This document shows positions 11,001-21,303 of a stretch of DNA of 64,000 nt, in pieces. This DNA comes from Pterois miles. Taxonomy: Eukaryota; Chordata; Actinopteri; Perciformes; Scorpaenidae. Position 1 is the first letter of the stretch. The number at the start of each line of letters is the position of its first letter. The position numbers and the translations under genes were made by a program. The DNA is taken from assembly GCA_947000775.1 (NCBI GenBank), contig CAMQGK010000149.1:721953-785952 (forward strand). The letters are read 5' to 3'. The notes below the pieces were generated by a model. The model was not told the origin of the DNA. It searched no databases and saw nothing but the letters and a program-made list of their open reading frames with translations.

Positions 11001-12400
11001 AAGGTGCTTCACCTCCTAAAGGTGCTTCACCTCCTAAAGGTGCTTCACCTCCTAAAGGTGCTTGAACTTCTTTTCACTTTTTTCATTACAATTTACTAAA
11101 CATCAAAATGGACGACAATTTATTGATCCATGCTCTCAGATTTACAGACCCATGTTCCTTGTTCAGGACCCCTTGGGGGGAACAATTATTATCATCAATG
11201 GCTGATCATCTGACCTTCATCAGATCCACTCCGTCCTGTGCATCTCTCTCAAAGAAGTCAGGGGGGAAGTCTCTGGTTGGGGGTCTGGATCGTCCATAAC
11301 CACGGGGATCCCAGGCCACTAGAGTAAAACGTTCCTTACTCAGCGACTCTTTCTGAGGTCCAAAATTAGTCTGACTGCATCCTGTGGTGTCAGAGACAGA
11401 AGAGGTTTTCACACATAAAGGACATGAGGCAGAGCTACAGGGTGTGAGAGATCCAGCCAGAAAGTCTCCTCTCCACCATTAAGAAGAGATGTGTTGTTGT
11501 ATTTACCCAGAGCACCAGGAAACAACAGCACAGCGTGTTTCCCTCTGCCTATCTGCTCATAGTACAGATCCACTCCATTAACATGCTTTTTGCCTGAGAC
11601 CACCGAAGAGCTGCAGGAAACAGGTAATAGTGATGGATAAGAGGAGAATATTTCTGCCCAGTGAAAAACATCACAGCAAAACCAAACATGACAAGAATTA
11701 CAGCCATAATAACATTACAACACTGTGTTGTTCTTTGGCCTTCAAAAAGTAGATCAGTGGTTGTGATGCTCAACACCATGGTCTCCGTTACCCTCAATGA
11801 CAGCTTCTTGTCATTTTCACTGAATCTTGATGTCTGACATTGTGTTATTGGTCTCTGGTCTAAGTTGTGCATTGTTACAGCTGTGTTGCCTCTGCCTCCT
11901 GGAAATGTGATGGTATTTTTTCTCTGGTTTGTCAGTTTGCATCACCAGGTCACTTTCACCCAGAAGACAGATGTTTGTGTCCTGGTTGAAACCACAACCA
12001 AGAGTTTTTATTTGTCAGTTATCTTCCATACTTCAGCATTTCTGGTGTTATTTAATCTCAAACTGTGATCTTTTCTTAAACCTCATTGAGTGATTTGTTT
12101 CCTAGACCTAACCAAGTTGAAAAACAAAAGGGAAATTGGAACCATAATAACAGTACATGGTTTTCATTTTTCTTTTACCATGAAGCATCATTGGAACCAT
12201 TTGGTAGCGGCCTATATTGAAAAATCCATTTCCACTGTTTTGTTCTTACTGAGGGTTGCAGGGTTCAAGTCCAGAGTTGAACATACACATTTATGTAAAA
12301 ATCAAACAGAAAACACTTACCAGTACGGCTGGGTCGCTGTCACGACTCTCTTAATGTCACTTCTGCATTTAAAGAAACGCCTTCCGAGTAAAAACGCCAT
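7800..12400 (-). CDS. bphl-like: Biphenyl hydrolase-like serine hydrolase (valacyclovirase family), copy 1
   Basis: Seven exons, coding parts 12400-12321, 11610-11507, 11381-11215, 9669-9516, 9396-9259, 8136-8013 and 7890-7800; every intron is GT-AG and phases join cleanly into 285 codons plus TGA (human BPHL is 291). Alpha/beta-hydrolase fold: VAWDPRGYGRSRPPTRDFP after strand 4, nucleophile elbow GWSAGG (Ser130), acid in NGEHD (Asp237), His265 in GGSHLLHL. The family hydrolyses esters of alpha-amino acids. In human BPHL the residue after the nucleophile is Asp, which binds the substrate amino group; here it is Ala131, so substrate choice may differ. The N-terminus (MAFLLGRRFFKCRSDIKR) is basic and could be a mitochondrial presequence. 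The start is the only in-frame ATG before the exon 1 donor. Exon 4 ends in a split Arg codon where copy 2 has Gly. Confidence 0.9.
7966..8006. repeat. (GT)n microsatellite in the last BPHL intron
   Basis: About 20 GT units lying only a few bases from the donor of the sixth coding exon. The same tract is at 45355-45399 in the duplicate, so it predates the duplication. Confidence 0.97.
10185..11075 (+). mobile_element. Old Tc1-like transposon fossil in BPHL intron 3, copy 1
   Basis: Starts with a 'aaagtattcagacttcttcac' type Tc1 end and carries translated scraps of transposase (WRKPGTAHH, TIPAVKHGGGSIRLWGCF near 10690-10790), broken by many frameshifts. Its distal end is replaced by an 18-base tandem repeat. 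The same fossil sits at the same intron position in the duplicate (about 47560-48530). Confidence 0.85.
10982..11063. repeat. 18-base minisatellite, 5 units
   Basis: Unit 'aaaggtgcttcacctcct', begun 5 times (10982, 11000, 11018, 11036, 11054). It arises at the 'ccaaaggtgcttc' near the end of the Tc1 fossil. The duplicate has 9 units. Confidence 0.95.
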
Positions 12401-12689
12401 TTCTCAGATGTCCGAACACACAGAGTAGTTATCTTCTTCTTTAGATGGTTCACGTTGGAACAAAGTCTCGTTCTGAAGGAAAACCATGTAATCCTGCACT
12501 GCCTGCAGTCAGTCTGACACAGCCCATGGTGTCTTTATTAACAAGGAGTGGGTGGGAGTAGTCAAACATTTGACTTTGCCTACAGCACACTGAGCTGCTT
12601 CCCCAGCCATCTCTTCCTGTTTGTTGCAGGAGGGTCATGTAAATTTGTTTTAATAACACTAATTTCTTCAAAGCATTAATGAATCTTGC

Positions 12690-13100
12690 AATTTCTAGGT
12701 TGTAGCGGCTCAGTTTTACAGCTAGAATGAAGAAGTGGTATCATATGAAACTAGAAAAAGTAAAGCATCCAATGGTACCAAACCATGTTATACTAGCTTG
12801 TAGTGAAGGAGGATGAGTAATGCTCCAAACTTCCACTAAATGTTGGCAAGGAAAAACTATTATGGCCATTTTCAAAGGGGTCCGTTGACCTCTGACCTCC
12901 AGATGTGTGAATGTAAATGGGTTCTCTGGGTCCCCATCAATCTCCCCTTTACAGACATGCCCACTTTCTGATAGTCCCAGTCAGTCTGGATCAAGTCCTA
13001 GTCAAGTCAGCACTCTGACACACTGACAGCTGTTGTTGCCTGTTGGGCTGCAGTTTACTTCATAACTGCCATAAAGACAGTTCTGATTGGAGCAGATTGT
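12690..13100. repeat. Dispersed teleost repeat, family not named
   Basis: Sequence from 'gttgtagcggctcag' to 'gctgttgttgcctgttgg' reads as an abundant non-coding repeat of perch-like fishes (landmarks 'caaaggggtccgttgacctc' and 'cagacatgcccactt'). Absent from the duplicate, so inserted or lost after duplication. Recognition is from memory of the sequence type, not a search. Confidence 0.55.
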
Positions 13101-13183
13101 TGATGCTAAAGTCAGAACCTGGGAGGGTTTCTGGACAATATCTTGGCATTGTTTTGTGTTGTTATTGAATTTCCAGCAACACA

Positions 13184-13184
<1 letters not shown>

Positions 13185-13241
<57 letters not shown>
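13185..13241. repeat. (TA)n microsatellite
   Basis: About 28 uninterrupted TA units. Confidence 0.98.
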
Positions 13242-13246
<5 letters not shown>

Positions 13247-13295
13247 GATATCTACATTACCTTTGCATAGAGCAGCATACTTGCCCACTGCCTGA

Positions 13296-13652
13296 CCATC
13301 CATCGTCAACCGCTTATCCCGTTAGGGGCCGCGGGGGGCCCGGAGCCGATCCCAGCTGGCATTGGGTGAAGGTGGGTTCACCCTGGACAGGTCGCCAGTC
13401 CATCGCAGGGCACATAGAGACAGACAACCATTCACGCTCACATCCACACCTACGGGCAATTTTAGAGTAATCAATTAACCTAAACAGCATGTCTTTGGAT
13501 GGTGGGAGGAAGCTGGAGTACCCGGAGAAAACCCACGCTTACACGGGGAGAACATGCAAACTCCACACAGAAGAGCCGCAAGCTGGAATCAAACCTGCGA
13601 CCCTCTTGCTGTGAGGCGACAGCGCTAACCACTACACCACCGTGCAGCCCTA
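13296..13652. repeat. Dispersed vertebrate repeat with the 'agtacccggagaaaacccac' block
   Basis: Carries the very common fish-genome landmark 'gtacccggagaaaacccacg', preceded by 'catgtctttggatggtggga' and followed by 'ctcttgctgtgaggcgacag'. Non-coding. Family not named with certainty. Confidence 0.65.
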
Positions 13653-13841
13653 ATTTGCAATTAATCCAATCCATCGATTAATCCATCGATTGTAAAACAT
13701 TATATGAACAATATTCATGAGGTGGTCATTTGTGCTGTAGGGCCTCCATCCAAATGTTGATACCAGCAAGTCATATTTGTCTGAGGCAATAGTCATTCAA
13801 ACATCTAGACTACAACACAGTCCTAGAATGTGTGATGACTG

Positions 13842-14437
13842 TTGAATATTTCTACTTGGGACTTCAGTAACACTGTTGTCTGTGCACATGCACCGAACAG
13901 CAGTTTGGAGTATTTGGCCTTCTTGGAGACCCTGAATGGAGTCCTGTATGGGGCTCCAGTAGGGGACTACATAGTTCTGCTGGGAGACTTCAACATGCAT
14001 GTAAGCAATGATGGAAGCACCTGGAGAGGCGTGATTGAGAGGAATGGCCTCCCTGATCTAAACCTAAGCAGTTGTTTGTTATCAGACTTCTGTGCTAGTC
14101 ACTTAGGTGAAGAGAGGGGCGGAGCTGTCAACTGATCACCATCTGGTGGTGAGTTGGGTGAAAGGATGGGGGAAGACTTTGGACAGACATTGTAAACCCA
14201 AACTAATCTGGAGGAGGCCCCTGTCTGAGGGATCTTCAACTCAAACCTCTGGCAGAGCTTCTCTGGCATCCCTGTTGAGGCTGGGGGCATTGAACCTGAG
14301 AGGGAAATGTTGAAAGCTTCTATTGCTAAGGTTATGGTGGTGAGCGGTGGGCCAAGGGTCTTATGTGCCTCAAGCAGTGTTAACCCTCAGTGGACACCAG
14401 TGGTCAGGGAAGCCGTCTGCCTGAAGGAGTCCTTCTG
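13842..14437 (+). pseudogene. LINE-F endonuclease-region relic, copy 1
   Basis: Fragment of an APE-type LINE: VLLGDFNMHVSNDGSTWRG (catalytic Asp and Asn region) near 13975 and STDHHLVVSW near 14130 in another frame, then WTPVVREAVCLKES near 14395. The stretch 14095-14437 matches 50566-50903 in the duplicate, where the element continues for a further 2.2 kb; here it stops at a deletion joint at 14437. The stretch 13842-14094 is missing from the duplicate. Confidence 0.82.
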
Positions 14438-14636
14438 GTATTTGTTTGTAAATATAAATAAATTTGTAAGCAAAATGTTTACTCAACAAACAAATTTAAC
14501 ATCTGACTCTGACACAATAAAGCTTGACGAGGCAGATCAAAAATACACAGAGGTAGGCGGCATGGTCACACATGCGCGAATACAGGTGAGTGACCATCGC
14601 CACGAGGTGATATTTACGCTGAAAGTCGGTCGGCCC

Positions 14637-15165
14637 TAGGCTCTGTAGTCTGACTGTTTAGGTTAGTTTGTCATGTATCTCAGTAGTAAACTAAAGCTGG
14701 CAGTAGGCTCTGTAGTCTGTTTAGGTTAGTTTGTCGTGTATCTCAGTAGTAAACTAAAGCTGGCAGTAGGCTCTGTAGTCTGACTGTTTAGGTTAGTTTG
14801 TCATGTATCTTAGTAGTAAACTAAAGCTGGCAGTAGGCTCTGTAGTCTGACTGTTTAGGTTAGTTTGTCATGTATCTTAGTAGTAAACTAAAGCTGGCTC
14901 TAGGCTCTGTAGTCTGACTGTTTAGGTTAGTTTGTCATGTATCTTAGTAGTAAACTAAAGCTGGCAGTAGGCTCTGTAGTCTGACTGTTTAGGTTAGTTT
15001 GTCATGTATCTTAGTAGTAAACTAAAGCTGGCTCTAGGCTCTGTAGTCTGACTGTTTAGGTTAGTTTGTCATGTATCTCAGTAGTAAACTAAAGCTGGCT
15101 GTAGGCTCTGTAGTCTGTCTGTTTAGGTTAGTTTGTCATGTATCTTAGCAGTAAACTCTACCAGC
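14637..15165. repeat. Minisatellite, about 69-base unit, 8 units
   Basis: Eight consecutive starts of 'ggctctgtagtctg', each followed by 'tttaggttagtttgtc' and 'actaaagctgg'. The second unit lacks 'actg' or similar, the last is diverged. It begins directly after the right edge of duplication copy 1 and is not present beside copy 2. Confidence 0.95.
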
Positions 15166-15504
15166 AGGACCTGTAGTGGTTCACATCAGCAGAGGGAGGA
15201 GGACAGAGGACAGGAGGACAGAGGACAGGAGGACAGAGTACAGGAAGGAGGACTGATACTGACTGATGTTTGTGTTATTCAGTCTTTATAAACTTCAATC
15301 AGGAATCTGATTTATTTTATTGATATGTCAGATTGTTTCCAGTGAGATATTAATGAGTTTCTATGGTGACTTTTCTGTTGTAAACATCACTGTTGCTGCT
15401 CTAGAAACAACATGTGTCCTAGTTGGATTTAAATATTCATTTCTAATCTGGTTCTGACTTTAAAAACCACCAGGCTGACATCAGTTTAGCTAATATGCAC
15501 ACTT
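15166..15504. other. No gene; short purine-rich repeats
   Basis: 15190-15245 holds a few 'ggacagaggaca' repeats; the rest is unremarkable and is the left flank of a solo LTR. Confidence 0.5.
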
Positions 15505-15532
15505 TGTCAGGGTTGCTGGGTTATTAACAAAA

Positions 15533-15584
<52 letters not shown>

Positions 15585-16312
15585 CCAAACGCAGAAAATA
15601 CACCCACGGATAGATTAACAAAAAGCGAGTCTTTCATTTTTGACTGACAAAAACAAAATCAAAATTTAGTTATACAAAATTATAATAAAATGTAGCTTGA
15701 AAGAAATATAAATACAACACAACTAACTAAATACTATATACACATAAACTAGAATCAACGTTAAACACAGAGTACACAGAGAGACAGTGAAGATATACAA
15801 ATGAACACACAGACCAGTGAGAAACAGGACAACAAAGAGTGCACGGGGAGACCTCTAAACAGAAAACCTACCAGACCAAAAGAGACACGAAACTATACCG
15901 AGGAGAAGGGAGTCTAAGGAGAAATTCCAGGGAAAACAAAGAAGCACACGATAGTCAAAGTGGAAGGGCAACGGAGCACGGAGAGATCACAGGGACTAAA
16001 CAAATGAACCGACAAGAACAGAGGGGAGAGGGGTGGCTTAAATACACACAGGGAAGACAACCAGGTGGAAACAATCAGGGGCGGAGCAAACAATCATAGA
16101 AGGAGGGAAAACAGACAAAGACAGGAAGTAAAGCTGACATGACACAGAGACGCAAGACTTTCAAAATAAAACAGGAAACCACCAAAGACAAGACCCAGGA
16201 CAGGGAGTGAAACACAAACAATACACTACAACGGAAACTCAGTATAGCAAAACAGAACTAAATAATAAACTACCAGAAAAACTAATTAACACAAAAGTCC
16301 ATAACCATGACA
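15505..16312 (-). mobile_element. Solo LTR, family B, minus strand
   Basis: Same family as 25607-26710 and 54057-54813 (landmarks 'cactccctgtcctgg', 'tacttcctg', 'gttcttgtcggttcatttgtt', a pyrimidine-rich end), here reversed. Bounded by tgtcag at the left and ccatgaca at the right, the TG...CA ends of an LTR. Flanks cactt and cacgt agree at 4 of 5 bases, an aged target duplication. A (GA)n tract (15536-15582) is the expanded CT-rich end. No internal genes remain. Confidence 0.85.
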
Positions 16313-16428
16313 CACGTATTACACACAGTATTATCACAAGTCATATCCTCATTGCTATAGTGAACGGATATACAATGCCCACCTGTGAGGAAAATCATGT
16401 CTTGGGTCTTTTTAGTTTGCATGTATTA

Positions 16429-16838
16429 CGTCTCACAACACAGACAGGTTGGACTCAAATGCAGAAACTCACAGACCACAGAATAAGGTAAAAATCGGCG
16501 TCTTTAATGCAGCAAAGGTCGATACACGGTAATCAAAAACTGGCAGAGGTACAAAATGACTGGGCAAAAGGCAGAGTCAAAAACTGGCAAGGATCAAAAA
16601 CACACTGACTATCACTCGGAAATGCGGGTAAGCTCAACACTGTGAAACAGGCAAGACGAACTAGCACAGGATGAATGGGGAGCACACATTAAATACCTGT
16701 GAGGGGAGCGATTGACTATACACAGGTGGACACAATCAGGGCGGGGAATGACGATCGGACGCAGGTGAGTGGTGTAGAAACTAGGTCAGAGGGATGTGCT
16801 CTAATGTGAAGGCGGGAAGCATGCAAGCAGGAAGTAAA
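16429..16838 (-). repeat. Family A LTR fragment, inverted and fused to the Gypsy-2 5' LTR
   Basis: Minus-oriented family A LTR (aatcggcgtctttaatgcag near 16493, 'gacgaactagcacag' near 16657, 'caggtggacacaatcagg' near 16722). It ends near 16838, where the sequence switches to the opposite strand of the same LTR family, giving a head-to-head joint instead of an intact 5' LTR for Gypsy-2. The 116 bases before it (16313-16428) show nothing recognisable. Confidence 0.78.
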
Positions 16839-16933
16839 GACGCAGATTTTTTGAAACTGCCCTTGCATTGAGTCTTGCATTTGAGTCCACTCCTGTTGTG
16901 TTCCCAGTCATGACAGTACGAACTGGCCACATA

Positions 16934-17732
16934 ATGGACTCAGCAAACTCAGACCCGGTCCGCTCTGCGATCCGCGCTCAGGGGAAGCACGAGGAACAAT
17001 TATCTGCTGCCTGTCTAGGCATTAAACAACTCTCTGAACACCAGGAGAGTTTCCGAGCCACCATCGGGAATCAAGTTAATCAGCTGGGTAACCAGATAAG
17101 AAGGCAGGGCAGAGGATTGGGCGACAGCAGAGTGGGCGCGTAATTCTCCAATTTGTTCCTCATTTGTTGTTTACTGCTACATTACGCAAGATATTTGATC
17201 ACACGACTCCCGGCCTCGGGCAATAGTGGGTCTGCGTCAGGGGAAAAGAAGGGTAGTGGACTACGCTATTGAGTTCCGTACGTTAAGAGCCAATAGCAGC
17301 TGTAACAACGTGTCTCTTATGGACACTTTTTTGCATGGTCTCTCGGACCCAGTGAAGGATCAGCTGGCGCCGCTGGATCTTCCGTCAGATCCAACCGCTG
17401 TCATCGCGTTGGTGATCTGGATCGACACCAGACTGGGGAGAGAGAGAAAGAGAGAGAAAAAGAAAAAGAGAGCCGTCGGCCTGCAGTACCTCCTCTGTTC
17501 CAGGCAAGGCAGTCTTCCACTTAGCGTCCTGCTTGGCTTCCTCCTACCCAGGTCACTTCCGAGGGCTCTCCGTCTCCTCCTGCTGGGGCGGATGAGCCTA
17601 TGCAAATAGGTAGAGCTAAACTTTCTCCTGAGGAACGCCAGCGCCGCCTGCGGGAGGGGAGGTGCATTTACTGCGGCCAACAAGGACACTTCCTGGCTTC
17701 CTGTCCAGTAAAAGAAAGGGCTCACCAGTAAA
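16934..17732 (+). pseudogene. Gypsy-2 gag
   Basis: Begins MDSANSDPVRSAIRAQGK at 16934, the same start as Gypsy-1 gag. After HQESFRATIGNQVNQLG an internal deletion near 17110 of roughly 300 bases (judged against Gypsy-1) joins to the DWATAEWAR region in another frame. Then LRQGKRRVVDYAIEFRTL and LMDTFLHGLSDPVKDQLAPL, and the knuckle CIYCGQQGHFLASC near 17670, ending in AHQ stop. Not translatable as one protein. Confidence 0.88.
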
Positions 17733-20527
17733 GGAGAGGATACTGGTGAGCCAAACTTCTGCTTTGAACTTTTCCTCTCGACCTCTCTGACAGACCCAGA
17801 TTTATTCTTCATTCCAGTCCCTGCGTCATCCAGCTTTGGTGGATTCCGGCTCCGATAAAGATTTCATTGATGGTTGTCTGGCGGAGGCGCTCGGACTCCA
17901 ACGTATTCCGTTCGAGACCCCACTGGAGGCAAACGTGCTGGACGAGCGGCTCCTCTGCAGGGTTACCCATCACACCTCACCGGTTCTCCTGGTCACTGCT
18001 GGAAATCACTCTGAAACCCATTTTCGAGTCCTCTATTCACCCCTTAATATTGGGGTTACCATGGCTCAAGAGACACAATCCACACATGGTCTGGTCTACT
18101 GGGGAGATTTTGAACTGGGGAGAGGGATGTAAGTTAACCTGCCAACTATCTGTTCCTCCTACAAAGCAGTTTGACAGACTCTTGGCACCCCTATCCGCGG
18201 AGCCAGGAACTGCACCCTCTTCACTGCCACCAGAGGTCACCGTCTCCATGGATTTGACTGGCGTCCCCTTCTGCTATCTGGACCTGCAGGAGGTGTTCAA
18301 TAAGACTCGGGCCACCTCTCTTCCGCCTCATAGACCATACGATTGTGGCATTGACCTTCTTCCGGGGACGTCACCGCCCAGAGGAAGATTATACTCCCTC
18401 TCCGCCCACGGAGCGTGAAGCGATGAGGGAGTATATTGACTCTTCTCTGGCCGCTGGCATTATCCGCCCGTCCTCATCTCCAGTCGGGGCGGGGTTCTTT
18501 TTTGTAGAAAATAAGGACAAGTCCCTGCGCCCCTGTATCGATTATTGGGGTCTCAATGAAATAACTGTTAAGAACAGGTACCCTCTTCCTCTTATCTCTT
18601 CGGCTTTCGAGCTCCTTTAGGGCTCGAAGATTTTTACCAAGCTAGACCTCAGGAACGCCTACCACTTGGTTAGAATAAGAGAAGGGGACGAACGGAAGAC
18701 GGCTTTCAATACGCCCAGCGGGCATTACGAAGTATTCGTAATGCCCTTTGGGCTCACGAATGCTCCAGCCATCTTCCAGTCACTTGTTAATGACATCCTC
18801 AGAGATATGCTCAACCATTTTGTATTTGTGTACTTGGATGACATTCTGATTTTCTCACCTGATGAGCAATCTCACATTGATCATGTCCGCAGGGTGCTCC
18901 AAAGACTCCTGGACAACCAACTCTATGTGAAGGCCGAAAAATGTGACTTTCATGTCTCCTCCGTTTCTTTTCTTGGTTTCATTGTCTCACCTGATAATAT
19001 GCAGATGGATTCATCCAAGGTCAGTGCAGTGGCTGATTGGCCAACCCCTCACAGCCGTAAGATGGTTCAGAGGTTCTTGGGGTTCGCCAATTTCTACCGC
19101 AGGTTTATTAGGAACTATAGCTCCATAGCTTCCCCATTACATGCTTTAACCTCGCTTTAAAGGTCAGGTTCTTGTGGTCCACTGAGGCAGAACAAGCTTT
19201 TAACAAGCTGAAAGACACCTTTTGCTCTGCTCCCATCCTCACACTGCCAGATTTACACCGCCAGTTTATTGTTGAGGTGGAGGCCTCTGATACTGGTATT
19301 GGGGCTGTTCTGTTGCAGAAAGCTGAAAAGGATGACAAACTTCACCCCTGTGCTTTCCTCTCTAGAAGGCTCACCTCCGCACAGAAAAACTATGACATTG
19401 GCAATCGTGAACTTCTGGCAGTCAAGCGGCCTTGGAGGAATGGCGCCACTGGCTGGAGGGAGTAGAGCAACCCTTCCTCGTGTGGACAGACCACAAGAAC
19501 CTTGAGTACATAAGGTAAACCAAACGTCTTAATTCTAGACAGGCTATATGGTCATAATTTTTCAACAGATTTAACTTCACACTTTCCTACAGACCCGGGT
19601 CCAAGAACGGCAAGCCTGACGCCCTTTCGAGGCTGTTCGACTCTAGTGAGACTCCCATGGCCCCCTCTACCATTTTGCCTCCCTTCTGTGTGGTGGGGGC
19701 TGTTACTTGGGACATTGAAAGGAGGGTGAAGGGGGCTCTGGGAGATCTTGCAGCACCTGCTGGGTGCCCAGATAACAGACTTTTTGTAGCCACAGCTATG
19801 CGTTCACAGGTGATCCATTGGGCCCACACCTCACGAGTGGCCTGCCACCCCGGAACCTGACGCACCCTATTCGTTGTGAGACAGCGCTTCTGGTGGCCGG
19901 GAATGGAAAAAGACATCAAAGAATATGTCTCTGCCTGTTCCACTTGTGCTCAAAACAAGGCGTCCCACCAACCACCAGCCCCTCCCCGTGCCTCATCGTC
20001 CCTGGTCCGACATCTTCTTGAACTTCGTCACAAGTTTACCTCCCTCAGAAGGTAATACCACTGTCCTAACTGTAGTGGACCGGTTCTCTAAGATGGTCCA
20101 TTTTATAGCTCTGCCCAAATTGCCCTCTGCTAAGGAGACAGCTATTGTGATGCTGAACCATGTTTTTCACATCCATGGCTTCCCCAAGGATGTGGTGTCA
20201 GACCAGGGGCCACAGTTTATTTCACGGTTTTGGAGGGAATTTTGCTCCTTATTGGGAGCATCAGTGAGTCTTTCTTCTGGTCATCACCCAGAGTCGAATG
20301 GCCAGACAGAAAGACTCAACCAAGAACTGGAGACCGGGTTAAGGTGCTTGGTGGCGCAGAACCCGGCCTCCTGGAGCAAGAATCTTACGTGGATTGAATA
20401 TGCACATAACACCCTGCCTTGTTCTGCCTCTGGTCTGTCCCCCTTCCAGTGCGCTTATGGATATCAGCCTCCATTGTTTCCAGACCTAGAGAGGGAGTCA
20501 AGTGTTCCATCAGCCCAAGCTGTTTTT
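17733..20527 (+). pseudogene. Gypsy-2 pol (protease, RT, RNase H, integrase core)
   Basis: Protease active site VDSGSDKDFIDG near 17838; then LGLPWLKRHNPH in a shifted frame. Reverse transcriptase from about 18420 (MREYIDSSLAAGIIRPSSSP) with a TAG at 18618-18620, VYLDDILIFS near 18828 intact. RNase H first acidic position reads VEVEASDTG where relatives in this window read VEVDASDTG (Asp to Glu), and the frame breaks near 19460. Integrase core TVVDRFSK, VSDQGPQFIS and HPESNGQTER (D, D, E) are all present near 20075-20310. A stop at 19858-19860 interrupts the zinc region. Chromodomain deleted. Confidence 0.9.
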
Positions 20528-20681
20528 TGACTTAGCCCTTTGCCTTGTGATTTGGACATTGTTACTGATTGATGCTCTACCGTGTATCGACCTGTTTAGA
20601 TTAAAGATGCTGATTTATTGAAGCTGCCCTTGCATTGAGTCTTGCATTTGAGTCCGCTCCTGTTGTGTTCCCAGTCGTGAC

Positions 20682-20809
20682 ACCCACCCACCTGCTGCAC
20701 TTTACTTATTATATTTTACTTATCTTATTTATTTTATTGCCGTTTCCTTCATTGCACCTTCTTTTCCTTTATTGCACCTTCTCTTTTACTTATATTGTAT
20801 TCATCTGTA
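20682..20809 (+). repeat. LINE 3' untranslated fragment, left half
   Basis: 'cacctgctgcactttac ... tattgtattcatctgta', the same tail as in the LINE at 7351-7428. It stops at the insertion point of the Gypsy-3 LTR; the missing right half is at 24574-24640. Confidence 0.75.
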
Positions 20810-21303
20810 TGTCATGGCAGGTTACACACGCAGGCTTGGACTCAAAAGCAGACTCAGAGCAGTTCACAATGATCGGCGTCTTTAATACAGGCTTCAGGTC
20901 GGTACACGGTAAGGCAAAAACACTAACAGACAAATCCAGGATGGCAGGCTAAGGGCAACGTCAGAAACAAGCAGAGTATCAAAGCACGAGTAGTCAAAAA
21001 CATGAGAGTAATGCGGAAACGCTTTTCACAAGGGATAAAGATGAACTGGCACAGGAGGGAAAGGGAGCACACATTAAATACTAGTGAAGGGAGTGGATGA
21101 CTATGCACAGGTGGACACAATCAGGGCGAGGGAAAACAAAAAAAGGAGGAGGTGGTCAAATGTGAAGGCGGGAAGCATGCAGGGCAGGAAGTGAAGTGAT
21201 CTGCAACGAGAGGAGAGGTTAAATGCCAAAATAAAACAGGATGTGCACAAAATAAAAGCATGCAACGAGAAACACAGAACCTAAGACCTGAACTTCCTGA
21301 TCA
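20810..21303 (-). repeat. Family A LTR (3' LTR of Gypsy-3), minus strand
   Basis: From tgtcatggcagg to cttcctgatca, TG...CA ends. Adjacent to a G-rich polypurine tract on the minus strand (C-run 21306-21320 on the plus strand), as expected for a 3' LTR. It is almost identical to the LTR at 24051-24573 except that about 45 bases near 21140 are lost. Confidence 0.85.

Larger units (their letters stand above)
7430..14625. repeat. Segmental duplication, copy 1 (partner 44679-53790)
   Basis: Collinear with 44679-53790 in the same orientation. Matching blocks by eye: 7430-12606 with 44679-50289, 13709-13790 with 50434-50512, 14095-14437 with 50566-50903, and 14462-14625 with 53605-53790. Copy 1 has extra repeats at 12607-13700; copy 2 has about 130 bases near 44735-44870, about 200 bases in BPHL intron 1 and most of a LINE that are absent here. 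Both copies hold a complete BPHL gene. Confidence 0.93.
16839..20681 (+). mobile_element. Gypsy-2 chromovirus, both LTRs truncated
   Basis: Plus-strand element with only the last about 75 bases of the 5' LTR (16839-16914, ending cagtcatgaca), a gag with an internal deletion, a multiply broken pol, and only the last about 150 bases of the 3' LTR (20528-20681, ending cagtcgtgaca). The 3' joint near 20527 removes the integrase C-terminus, the chromodomain and most of the LTR in one deletion. The two LTR ends are nearly identical over their shared stretch. Confidence 0.88.

Noticed and set aside
7800..12400. BPHL copy 1 as a pseudogene
   Set aside because: All seven exons have GT-AG sites, compatible phases, no stop and an intact triad; only the exon 4/5 split codon is unusual.
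14637..15165. CRISPR-like array
   Set aside because: Units are directly joined without unique spacers, and the genome is eukaryotic.
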